The position numbers were made by a program, and so were the translations under genes. From Orbilia blumenaviensis (lineage: Eukaryota > Ascomycota > Orbiliomycetes > Orbiliales > Orbiliaceae), in assembly GCA_036872755.1 (NCBI GenBank), contig JAVHNS010000011.1, forward strand, positions 310,001 to 374,000: a stretch of 64,000 nt of DNA, in the 5' to 3' direction. Each line of letters starts with the position of its first letter. The first letter of the stretch is position 1. Below, one piece after another: positions 1 through 10,252 of this stretch. Below the pieces are notes generated by a model. That model saw nothing but the letters and a program-made list of their open reading frames with translations, was not told where the DNA came from and did no database searches.

Positions 1-1
1 T

Positions 2-1563
2 TCGGCGCGCAAACAAATCCGAAGTTCGGTGATGAAAGGCCGAAATACAGGCAAAAAGCGACCGCGTAGGGAACCAATACGACCTGCAAAACCACGGGTT
101 TTATTACCTAATGTCGCGGGTTCAAATCGGAGGGAGCAAGATGGACACGGCTCAAGTCAGGCCCAAACCCCAGTTAGCCGAATTTTGGCGACTGTAGGTA
201 ACGACTTGACAGTCGTCAGGTATCCTAAACCGCTAGAGCCGCAGATGCAGCGTGTTATTCGACAATGTAAGTTTGCCGAATACGGGTGGCTTACAGATAG
301 CATTAGCGTGCGTAGTGCTTATGATATAATTATAGTCATGAGTATGGCAAGTACCATTATCTATCCAAAAGAACTGTGCTTGGATGTCCAAGAGTCGCAT
401 TCCATTTGGTTTGAGTATTTTCAAAGCGACGAAGCATGTAGGTCACTCTAGTTACGTACTCCTTCCTCAAATATCTAGAATCATGAACCGTTAATAATGG
501 GATATAGTTTTTCACTGTCTACTGGCAATGGCGCAAGCATACACAGACTGGGCACAAGGAGGCCAGGGAGAATCTATAAAAGTCATGCGATACCTATCGG
601 AGACGTATCGCTGTATTAATCAAAAATTGAAACTGGAGGGCACACCAGATGATCCTACGGTTGCGGTTGTTATGTCAATGACGATGCATAACAATCTTTT
701 GCGCGCACCCGGAGGTGCGAAAGTTCACCTCAACGCTCTTCAACGAATGGTCGAATTGCGCGGTGGACTGACATCATTCTCTGGCATATTCCTGATACAC
801 AAAATCTGCCGGTAAGCAGCGATTGTTCTCATATATCATATTTTACACTATCGCTTTAGAAAAGGCTCTAATATTTTGGAATAGAACGGATATTGAGTTC
901 TCCCTCCAGTCTGGGGCAATTCCTCGCTTTTATCGCGATAAATTCCCCTATGACATGGTCCGCTCGTCGCAAATATGGATGAATGCTTCATGTAAAGCAT
1001 TTCTAACGGCAACGAACGCCCATATCTACAATATTGATATACAGTCAATATTTCGAGACATTTCCTGCGCTTCAACATATATGAACAGTATGAGGGGAAC
1101 GAATCAGAGACTTGAGCCTCTCATGTTCCAGGAGATATTGATAGCTATGGGATATAGATTGATGCGTGTATGCCCCTTGGATGGAGCTCGAAATCTCAGC
1201 CCAGCGGATGATGCCTGCCAATTAGCATTGCTCGCAATGGTGTCTACAATGTTGCTTCGCAAGGGAATATCTAAGCTGACCTACCCGTCCCTTGCTGGGT
1301 TGTTTCGGGATTCGATTGCCAAAATTGCGGATGATCCGACGGCCGACAACGGGTTCTTACTATGGCTGTTGTTTTTGGCAGGAGTCTCCATATTCGATGT
1401 TAAGGATGACGCCTGGCTGCTGCTGAGGATACAGAATATTATAACAAGCATGGGCTTAAGGAGCTTGGACGATACAAAAACTGTATTGGAAAACTATCCC
1501 TGGATCACTTATTTCCATGATGAGCCAGCACTAGAATTATGGGATATTGCAACCAAATTTTAA
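2..1563 (+). CDS. Fungal-specific transcription factor-like protein (5' end outside window)
   Basis: Three exons: 2-437, 508-811 and 885-1563, with introns of 70 bp (438-507, GTAGGT..TAG) and 73 bp (812-884, GTAAGC..TAG). Both junctions keep the phase and give a continuous protein of about 472 visible residues. The frame is open to the left edge, and the basic stretch there (RKQIRSSVMMKG then a Lys/Arg/Pro run) looks like the N-terminal segment of the Fungal_trans_2-type (PF11951-like) proteins, so the true start is probably upstream and the ATG at 29 is internal. Family marks are the FHCLLAMAQAY helix after intron 1 and the MVELRGGL motif before intron 2. No Zn2Cys6 cluster is visible, which fits the members of this family that lack one. 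Role inferred: nuclear regulator of unknown targets. The stop lies 109 bp from the convergent dehydrogenase gene. Confidence 0.8.
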
Positions 1564-1672
1564 TAATAATAGCAATAACAATAATAATAATAAGAAGAAG
1601 AGCAATGAAATATAAAAAAGAAAAAGACGATCATCACTCCAAACAAAGGAAGAAAGACACTGTTATTAGACG
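1564..1672. repeat. A-rich AAT-type simple repeat between convergent genes
   Basis: Directly after the TAA at 1561-1563 comes an AAT/ATA triplet tract (about 1562-1593) followed by purine-rich A/G sequence to about 1660. It is all that separates the two converging stop codons, so both 3' untranslated regions must overlap or end here. Confidence 0.55.
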
Positions 1673-2783
1673 TCAGATACAGCCCGGCTGAACAGCGTTC
1701 AGTTTCTTCGTTAGACTATCCCATACCCGCTGTTGGATGAGTCTTCCAGATTCGTTCGTCATCCAGTCAGGAACATAGTGGCTATAAGACGCAGTTAGCT
1801 TTCAACGAGCTTGGGCGGCTAGCAATTTTTTTTAGAAAGACTTACTCTTTCACGACACACTCAGAACTATACGCCCCATGCGAGTCCTCATCTGCGAAAG
1901 CGCCAGCTAACAACGTTCGACTACCGACTTCTGTACTTCGAGCGAAAAATAATCTTAGGAGATTGATTTGCGTTTTGAGAATGAATGGAGCGTTTCGGTT
2001 CAACTCAGAGTAGCAGAGGCCAGGGTTGACGTAGTTTATGATGACACCAGTCTTAGATACGGGGTTTAGAGAAGCGAGTTGTCTAATGGCGTACAGTTGC
2101 AGCAACTTGGATTCTTGATATCTATAGTTAAGCTCGCCCGGTCATCATCAGTTTTCTTTCCTAAGTTTCCGTTTAGCCAAGAGATCATACCTATCCGCCA
2201 TAACTGCATTCGCCTCTACGCTCATCGAATCCAGAATATCACCCTTAATTTTCTCCAACCTTCCCGGTACCATAAATGCCACGCCGCTTCCAATAACTGT
2301 CAAGTGAGTCCTCTCCCCGGTCCTTCTCGCCGTCTCCTTCAACTTTGGCAACGCCATTGCAGCTAATAAAAACGTACTTGTGACATTGACTGTCAAAGTA
2401 GTTTCCAATCCTTCGGTTGGGTTCCAGACCGCCAAAGCAACACTTGCATTCTCAATAATGGCATCCAACCTATCCATTGCCTGTACTTTTTTCCCGAACG
2501 CTATGACGGAGTCATAAGAGGAAAGATCGAGCTGCCATACTTCAGCGATGCCCTTCTTGCCGGTCTCGGCCTCGATCTTGGCTTTTGCGGCATCGCCGTT
2601 TTTGATAGTACGAACTGCGAGGATTACACGAGCTGGGGAAAAGGAAACAAGGCGTTTTGCGGCTTCGAAACCAAGGCCAGTATTTGCGCCGGTTACTATG
2701 AATGTTTTGCCAGCACAGGTGGCTGTTGTTGGGATTATAGGTAGTTTAGTGTATTGGTCTGAGACGAACTGGGTGAAAGGCAT
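1673..2783 (-). CDS. Short-chain dehydrogenase/reductase (retinol dehydrogenase-like)
   Basis: Three exons on the minus strand: 2783-2191, 2121-1846 and 1781-1673, giving 325 residues. The introns are 69 bp (2190-2122, GTATGA..TAG) and 64 bp (1845-1782, GTAAGT..TAG). The last exon is easily missed because the frame reads through the donor into a stop, but splicing adds a typical SDR tail (QQRVWDSLTKKL). Visible motifs are the NAD(P)-binding TGANTGLG at residues 31-38, ENAS at 111-114 in place of NNAG, the catalytic Ser166 (VIGSG), and the active-site YQESK at 199-203, created exactly across intron 1. The family oxidises or reduces alcohols and ketones with NAD(P)(H); the substrate cannot be told. 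Length is normal for the family. Confidence 0.9.
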
Positions 2784-3841
2784 TTTGGATATTCGAGGAT
2801 GGTTTCTGGTTTTGAAGGTTATGAAACGAAATACTTCAATTGTGCCAATGAGTGCTGAAGGGTATTTGGTATTGATATGGCTCTTTGGATTGTTGTCATA
2901 TTCTTACATACACGGTGCTCTCTCTCCTTCTCACTGATTATATACAGAAACATCTTGCATTTCATACTTTGTGAAATCCATAAACTCCTAAATCCACGAA
3001 TTCGGCCCACTGTTAAGTCCTTAACGGCACCACAGCGGAACAATATTGTTTTCCATTTGCGGCAATGAAGTCTATTTAAATTTCGAGCCTTGTGGAAGGG
3101 GGTTTCGTAGACGCCAAGAACCGAAAGATTGCCGTGATATGATTGGTTCATAACTGGCAACCCAATTCGGAATAGTTCAAAATGCCTTGGGTACTAATGC
3201 AAGTCTGATTCCGTGAGGGCCAAATGGCTTAGCGTTAGAGAATTTCGGCCTTACGTGTGTGCAACAGCGCCTTTGTATTTGGACTTCTTGCAGACCACTA
3301 ACGTTAACTCCGAAACCATTTTTTTACAGTAGCCCAGAGTCCCAAGACGGTCATGATCATGATCATGCGTGTATATACATATATGTGTTGGTGCTGATAC
3401 GCATTGATAACGGCTAACAAATTGTAGAACTCTCGATTAGTAAGTCTGACTATTCCATATGACTGTATTTTTAAGCCGGGGTACCCATTTAGAACCCTCG
3501 GGTTTGTGTGTAGAGATTGCAAAGCATCAGTAATCTAGCCTAGCTGATATGCATATATTATACGCACATAGAACCGGGCAAACACCATGCTAAAATGTCA
3601 CGATGCTTACCGGAGTCGGCCGAGTTAACAGGCCTACCTTCTAGTATAAGCATATAGGTATAAATATCGACGAGAGCCGTATTTCACAGGAAAAATCTAC
3701 TTATCAGTATCGATATAGCCGCCTACAGTTTGTAACTTCATTATTAGTTTCCGAGTTACGAGGAGCTGTATCAACGTCTCATACTCTTTAAATTTTCCCG
3801 ATTCCCAATTTCTATAATTCGAATTGCCGTCGTAATTCGCC
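2784..3841. other. Divergent intergenic region
   Basis: This stretch separates the dehydrogenase (leftward) from the NTF2-like gene (rightward) and should hold both promoters. Short open frames here have no family features. A 16-bp perfect palindrome lies at 3352-3367, followed by a TATA-rich stretch. No RNA gene was recognised. Confidence 0.4.
3352..3367. repeat. 16-bp perfect palindrome (CATGATCATGATCATG)
   Basis: The sequence reads identically on both strands and consists of overlapping ATGATC units. It lies about 475 bp upstream of the NTF2-like start. It could bind a dimeric regulator or be chance in low-complexity DNA. Confidence 0.4.
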
Positions 3842-4352
3842 ATGGCATCTGCAGAACTTATTACTTCAATCCTTAAAGAGAATCTCTATGAGGTTTTTGG
3901 CTCTACCTCTCACGAGGACCGCCTGAAGAATCTTGCACGTCTTTGGAGCCCAGACGCCATTTTCATCGATCCTATGGGTATCTTTAAGACTCACGAAGAA
4001 GTTTCCGGTGCCATTGCGGGCTTGCAACAGGATGGTTGGGTATTCAGCGAACTGGGTTAGTAACTATTATCACCTTCGTTTTGTTTGAGGATATGTTTCT
4101 AGAATAAGTCCCCATTTATATACCTACGGCCAGAATGTGGAATCGCTAACATGGTTATATTTCGTCAATCTCCTTCTAGGCGACGTTCAAGTAACCTCCC
4201 CGCCAGATAGTGAGATTAGTGTCGCAATGTTGCGTTGGGGATACGGAAAACCGGGTGAAACGCCAGAGGTGACCGGATTAGATGTTATATCTATCAAAGA
4301 TGGAAAGGTTGAAAGGCTGTATACCTTTTTGGATGGTAAAGCGGGAAACTGA
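3842..4352 (+). CDS. NTF2-like / SnoaL-like small protein
   Basis: Two exons, 3842-4055 and 4180-4352, joined across a 124-bp intron (GTTAGT..CTAG) to give 128 residues. The junction restores a Gly codon, turning FSELG|DVQVTSPP into a continuous sequence. The pattern is typical of the cystatin-like NTF2/SnoaL fold: an N-terminal helix pair, then a LARLWSPDAIFIDP strand-helix element, and a final VTGLDVISIKDGKVERLYTFLD hairpin. Such proteins are polyketide cyclases, isomerases or simple ligand-binding proteins; nothing here fixes the substrate. The start ATG is the first in frame and is preceded by an AT-rich leader. Cytoplasmic, with no signal peptide. Confidence 0.85.
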
Positions 4353-4600
4353 TGGAAAACCATTTGGACTGGATGGTAGCTGATGGGGGACAAGTTAACT
4401 CGAAATTTGATACTTATTTACGAGCCTATTTACATATATATATCGATATATATATCTACATGACTAAAATAGTCTCTTTCTCCATCTAGTATATGTGTTC
4501 TAGACGATTGTAGACCTAGAGTTTATCAGGCGCATGAATCCGGAAGTAGGGGGCTTAAAGCAATGTATCTCCTCGGGCTAGGGTCAGGGAACATTTCCAA

Positions 4601-5386
4601 CTAACCACCTACCCCAAATTTCTCTCCACCTTGCTCTAGCCAATTCCTTTCTTCGCTCGTAGATTCTCTTCCCAAACAAACATTACGATGTGGATATCTC
4701 CCAAATTTCTCCACTATCTTAACATGCATATCTTCGAACTTTTCGACGCTCGCTAAGAAACCTGATATCTCTTTATCCTCGTTGGTTTCTGATTTGAGCT
4801 CCTCTATGAGCTTCATAAAGACTTTATGATCCGATAAATCTTCAGAGTGCATCAAAGGCATATAGAACCACTGTCGATATGGCAAGGAGTGTCGAATTCC
4901 AGGCAGAAGGTCCAATCTCGGGCTTGAACCCCCAATAGGCGTTGAGACAATATGCCTCGCCAGAGAGAGAGCAATTGGATCATAGTGCCCATATACTAAC
5001 GGCAGAGTTTCATTCGTCCGATACAAATTCCGAGGGATCTGATCGAGCAAGATCATGAAACTTAAAGCAGTTCGTGTCTTGGCATCGTCCCCGCCTCCTT
5101 CCGTAGCTTCGATTTCAGCCACGAATGGAGCCGCAATCTCTGCATCAGTAAGGCCTTTGATAGGGAAGTTCGAGGGCGAAATTGAAGAGATAGCTGGATT
5201 GAGCTGCTGGTGGCAGAGTTTATCGAAAGCGGCCTTTGCTTCTTTGGAGCTGGTGAACCAGCGTTGTGTTGCCTCCTCGGTGGGGGATTTTGCACCCCAT
5301 GGAAGGCCAGAGAACCAGAGGTCGCGGATGTTTTGGTAGAGAGCGGGGGTGAAAATTGATTTGTTCAAAGCGCGAGGGGTTGCCAT
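4601..5386 (-). CDS. DUF924 family protein
   Basis: A single uninterrupted exon of 261 residues with ATG at 5386-5384. The family signature is clear: LDQIPRNLYR in the middle (about 113-122) and the C-terminal EKFGRYPHRNVCLGRESTSEE block (about 225-245), followed by a short W/L-rich end. DUF924 proteins are helical, TPR-like and widespread in bacteria and fungi; no reaction has been firmly assigned as far as I know. Length is somewhat above the bacterial norm because of an insert around residues 78-105 (GLTDAEIAAPF, TEGGGDDAK). It converges on the NTF2-like gene, leaving about 250 bp for both 3' ends. Confidence 0.9.
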   Translation of the reverse strand: MATPRALNKSIFTPALYQNIRDLWFSGLPWGAKSPTEEATQRWFTSSKEAKAAFDKLCHQQLNPAISSISPSNFPIKGLTDAEIAAPFVAEIEATEGGGDDAKTRTALSFMILLDQIPRNLYRTNETLPLVYGHYDPIALSLARHIVSTPIGGSSPRLDLLPGIRHSLPYRQWFYMPLMHSEDLSDHKVFMKLIEELKSETNEDKEISGFLASVEKFEDMHVKIVEKFGRYPHRNVCLGRESTSEERNWLEQGGEKFGVGG

Positions 5387-5849
5387 TTTGGACGTAAAAA
5401 AGAATCTCTGACTTGAGTGAAGTCTGAGTTACTCTGCAATATCTACCTACTATGCTATCGATCTCATTAGTCCTCCGGCTGAGCAGATCGAAGTTAGCTG
5501 ACTAAGCTCCAAGCTGGAGCGAAAAATCCAACAAGAAACACATTTCGTGCTTGTGGCTTGCTTCCACGACCCTATTCCTAAGGGTTGGGACTAGGGTTCC
5601 CAGCCTGTAGTTGCGTAGAAGAAAATCTCTCACGCTTTCATGGATGAATTGTACATCCGGATCGTGCCAGAATATAACCTTAACAAGGCCCTTTGAAGTA
5701 GTAGTGATGAGCGACAGGTCCCAGGGTCATAGGTTCTTGATAGAACAAGGGCAATGAGTGAAGAGAGAAGAGAGGCTGAAAACATCTAGCATGATATGAC
5801 TAAGGATCATAGGGATGTACAGCTAATCCCTAGCAGTTTTAGGGTCGAG
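5387..5849. other. Intergenic region upstream of the DUF924 gene
   Basis: Presumed promoter and leader of the DUF924 gene, lying next to the 3' end of the NACHT relic. No additional gene or RNA was recognised. Confidence 0.35.
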
Positions 5850-6970
5850 TTCCGGCTATGACTACATAGTATAAGTATCTGATATTTATCGCAGCTTGAA
5901 AGAGTAGGATAGTTTTTTCCTTATGTGGATTATTTTTTCTAATAGTTCTGACAAAACTTGATGAGGTCCATTGGGGATTTTCCTGGGCTTCTCTTCCACG
6001 GTAGCGACATTACCTCCATCAAACGCCCAGTTGAGAATCTTAATAACAAGGAAAATCGACATAAAAACGCCTTCAGCCTTCGAGCGTATTTTGTCTTCAA
6101 TCCAACGCACTTGTAGCCTAACCCTTTCTCGGATATACTTGCGGATTTCTTTTTCGTGGCCCGGTCGTGATTCAACGACCAGCTCTAGGTTTTTGCGCAT
6201 GGTGATAGCAAGATAATGTCTGCTTGATAGGCACAGCTTTAGAGTCCACCCGTAACTCAGACCTCTACAACTCAATTCTTCGACATAGGTTACAACCGCC
6301 CTAGCTTCCACTTCGTCGCACTCATCGAGTGCATCTATGAAGATTGCGATTGGTTGACTGGTCGTGAGCTCTTTCTTGTTGCCTCAATTAGAAGCTGCTT
6401 AAGTCTTTAGACCAGACTCGTAGTCTGGGGCTATGCTTCCTCTGTTTCTTGATAAACCATGAAATAAATTCCCACCATAATTCATGATCCTGGCTTAATA
6501 TCTTATGTATTATCGAAGCATCCCGAAAAAAGACATCTCCAGCGTTTCAGTGCTATAAGCGCTGAAGAAGTATGCTGAGATTATTTCATGCTCGGATACC
6601 TTTAAATCCGCAGTCTGTTTGTTAAGACATGCTTTAAAAGAGTGGATTTCCCGGTGCCTGGTTTTCTCTTTTATCCAGGGCACTTCGTTATGGAGTTCGC
6701 GAATTCGAGTTCGTCCCCACCGATGCCAACCATCAGATAATTTTTCACAGATAGAAAACTGGTATTGAGTCTTGCTACAACAGCTGCTGCGTTTATAGTA
6801 ATATAGCCTACCGCTGGTAAGCACGCGACAACTATCATATGGTATCCAATCGGTCCAAGGGTGTAGGAATTATCCTCATTGTAAATTTGTGGTGCCTCAA
6901 CGTGAATGACATCTAACATGTTTGTCCACTGCCATCTCGAGCGGTAGAGCGCATATTCATCCGACCGCAT
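5850..6970 (-). pseudogene. Decayed NLR-type gene: PNP-like domain fused to a NACHT NTPase remnant
   Basis: Read on the minus strand, pieces of a fungal NOD-like receptor lie in the right order but in different frames. First (about 6965-6700) comes a nucleoside-phosphorylase-like segment with NSYTLGPIGYHMIVVACLP and LMVGIGG. A NACHT segment follows almost at once (HNEVPWIKEK); its Walker A (PGTGKST, 6641-6661) is readable only in a different frame from both flanks. Then come SAYFFSA, Walker B FIDALDECDE (6312-6341) after another frameshift near 6375, LCLSSRHY, and a degraded end near 5850. Intact relatives have a PNP domain of roughly 300 residues; only about 85 remain here, so an internal deletion is likely near 6700. 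The usual C-terminal ankyrin, WD or TPR repeats are absent. At least three frame changes make a functional product very unlikely. Confidence 0.85.
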
Positions 6971-8734
6971 ATTTATTTAAGGGGTCCTGACAGGGAGTAA
7001 ACATGGTCCTTGAAGAGGATCCATAAGTGGTATTTCCAACTCGTCACTCCCTCCACAGCATCTTCAGATACCAGTGCGCACGCAGAGACTATTTCGGAAC
7101 AATCATTAATTATTAGGACAATTGTACTGCACTAAATTATAACGATAGCTGTATTACCAATCAATTTGATCCTGATAATGGTGACAGTAACTAAGATCCT
7201 GGAGTCCAGCCAGCTTACCTCTGGTTTCAACCTCAGCGTAGCTGGTAGCTCCGGTAACGCTATAGCACCTGCCACTGAGTAACTGAAATTTTGGATTCGC
7301 TTAGCAGGTAGGTGGATCGACAGTAACCAAGTATATGTGCTTCAGACGCAACCTTAACGTAGCGCCAACTGGTACGAATCAATGGGCATGTAGCTATACA
7401 AACGCTGTGGTAATAAAAAAGAAAAATCGAAGTAAAAGAATAGTATTTCGAAAGTTACACGTTGTAGAAAACACAAAGTTGTTGCATTGGGTTTCGTCCA
7501 AACGTACCGAAATACGCGAGTTTTACGTGCGGATAGAGTAGTCGTCTGCCACAATCCCGCAACAGCGCAGAGGAGGCTCGACAATTTCCCCCCTCATCCT
7601 AGCCGGATGGGGAGGCGATGGACGAATTAGTTGCCTGGTTCCCAGACTACTATCAGGCTGCACTTTCTGCAGGATCTATGAATAACACTAATCAGATAGC
7701 CTTCCATGTGTTAATCTTGAGCAGACGAAACACGGAAACTTGACCGGGATTCGAAGCGGTGGTCAGGTTATTTACCCTTGATTCTCGAGCTATGCAGTTC
7801 CATACATGATCGCTATTCCCCAAACCAACCTATCAGGAACCTAGCAAGTACCAACGCGACCGATTGAAACATGTATATCTCCTTAGATATACAATCGAGA
7901 ATATTGTGCTCTTGCGAGGTTGCGCTTATCAGTTTTGGCATTATTTTTTTTCAATCCAATAGATAAAGTGCAAACGGGTGGGCCTATGCATCTATGCTGA
8001 GTTGACGAATATGCAGAGGCCATCTGGCCCCATATAGAGTTGGAAACCCGTATTAATTCATTCGATAATTATATAACTGAGCTCGAGCCCCTTTGTTTGG
8101 AGCGCATCGGGTCTCCAGCTCCGCTGCGATGTCGGTACTTTCGATCATGAAGGATCTCAATCTCGCTTCCTAGGCCTGGTTACGTATTTTCACTGGCCGT
8201 GTGCAGATGAAGCGAGGATACTTCCCGCAGGCAGGCATGGCTAATCGGGAGGCTCATCAGCGAGTGCAGCGCATGTGGCCCACCACTACCACTGGCCACC
8301 CAAGGAAATCCTTAACCTATAACGTTTGCCACAACATCAACCCATTTTTTGCCGGCTCCCGAGCTCTAGCTCTCAAGCTCACTCGCCCTATTGACTCGAG
8401 TTCTAACTTCAAATTATATGGGCGATAGTTCCCCAAATCTCATCGTCACTTCGCGAAGATCTTGCGCAATTTCCGACTCTGATTTTTAGTTAGCGATCCC
8501 CACCATTTAGGCCGCAGGTTTTAAGGATTGCATAGTACTCGCATCTTGCGGCGCCTAAGCATTATTACATTTATTGGTAACCCTAGCGCAATCTGCCCCG
8601 CTCGCGTGACCGATTTTCTGCTTCGAGATTTTTAACACCAGATTCACGACGCTAAAAGCCATGCATCTGGAACTAGTCCTAAGCTAACCACAAGTTATCA
8701 GTGCAACTTCGACTACTGCCGGTCTATTGGGTCT
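6971..8734. other. Gene-free stretch
   Basis: No coding segment with family resemblance or acceptable splice structure was found on either strand. The part between about 8050 and 8700 is less AT-rich than its surroundings and carries short open frames without features. It includes the presumed promoter of the metallophosphoesterase gene. Confidence 0.35.
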
Positions 8735-9862
8735 ATGGCCTATAAAAGGTTAATACAGTTCTCTTGTGTCGCCGCTGTAGCATTGGGCCTTTGGACATTG
8801 ATATCGATACCCGTCCAACCCACGTTTCGTCAATACTTCGTTTCACGGTTTGATTTAGCCCGGGTTTCCTATAAGATACCAAATTCGATGTCATCAACAG
8901 TAAAAATTGTCTGTGTGTCGGATACACACAACGACGATTTCTCGTCGAAAATTCCAGATGGCGATATCTTTATACATGCAGGGGATATGACTGATTTTGG
9001 TACCTTGGAAGAGCTTCAGAAAGCGTATGATTGGATAGCATCACTTCCACATAAAACCAAAATAGTGGTAGCAGGTAAACTTAATTAAAAGCGGCCACCC
9101 ACATCTCGAATAAATATTTAAGTATATATGCTTCAGCACTTCTGTACTAATAGAGCCCGTTTTATGTTATTAGGAAACCACGACTTTGGTCTTGACTCAA
9201 AACATCCAAATTTTCTCCCTGAAACAGTCAAACTTTTTACATCCGATGCTGCGAGAGCTGCTAGAATCAACTACTTAGATCGAGAGGTCCAGACGTTCAC
9301 CAATTACACAACTACCTCCTCAGATGACCCAGAGCTCCGTGTCTACGGAAACCCTTGCCAACCTGAATTCATTGGCAAGCCATACGCCTTTATCTACAAA
9401 CCATACCCCTCAGATACTTCTGCTGAGGCATGGAAGACCGCACCGACTCAAGAAGACAATGCCCACATCTGGGTCATGCATTCACCACCTCTAAATCGAT
9501 TAGATTCGATCAATCAGAAATACAAGGACCTCGGCTTAACCGGCTGCAAGGTACAAGCCGACAAGATTGCAACGGCAAAGCCCATACTTTGCGTCTTTGG
9601 CCATTATCATTTTAGTCGAGGGGTTGAAAGAGTGAAGTGGCTGGAAGATGGGGTTGGGATTGAAAAAAGTGAAATATTGAGTATGTCCGCGGAAAGAAGA
9701 TTAGAAGAAGGAAGGGCCGGGCCTGCTTCTCTCAGTGAATTTAATTTCAGTGATCTCGAGGTCGGAAGGGAAACAATCTTCATCAATGCTGCTTGGAAGA
9801 CTATGGACAAGACGCCTGGAGCAGCAACAAATGACCCTATTGTTATCACCCTCCGATTGTGA
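8735..9862 (+). CDS. Calcineurin-like metallophosphoesterase with N-terminal membrane anchor
   Basis: Two exons, 8735-9074 and 9174-9862, joined across a 99-bp intron (GTAAAC..TAG) to give 342 residues. The splice rebuilds the essential GNHD motif (114-117). The metal-ligand set is complete: D63-x-H65 (VSDTHND), D84 (HAGDMTD), N115/H116, the MHSPP histidine, and GHYH near the end. A hydrophobic segment at about residues 8-27 followed by a Pro-rich stretch suggests a signal anchor. This family (fungal MPPED1/239AB-like phosphoesterases) hydrolyses phosphomono- or diesters with two metal ions; the physiological substrate is unknown. It converges on the membrane-protein gene. Confidence 0.9.
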
Positions 9863-10252
9863 CTCCTTCAACTTTCCTCTTTCTAATTTTGTTGAGATGT
9901 TCTAGTTCTTATCTTTCGTATAGACACCCTAGTATTTATGAACATTCTGATTTACCTCCCCAAACTAGTTCTTGGATTCTATGGAGAATGCCCCCACCTA
10001 GAATATGGAAAGAATTCAACGATCGATCAATTAAAGTACACACTGTCGCGAAAAGTGAGCGACTGAGTGAAGACCGAGCTAAATTCCAATAGATCGCCAA
10101 CGCAATCGGAGATAAATACAACTACCAAAGTAAACAGCCAGACTCGCATAACCTTTGATAAAAATAGCAGCCGTGCGCCATATCCCGCAAAAGTTTCAAA
10201 GAAAATAGTCCCTATATCCACATTAATGTATAGCTCAGTACTACAGTACTTT
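9863..10252. other. 3' intergenic region between convergent genes
   Basis: Holds the 3' ends of the phosphoesterase and the membrane-protein gene. Short frames here show no protein family features. Confidence 0.35.

Noticed and set aside
7354..7584. Pair of opposite short frames that might be a small gene
   Set aside because: Both are featureless and lie in a region without splice or leader signals.
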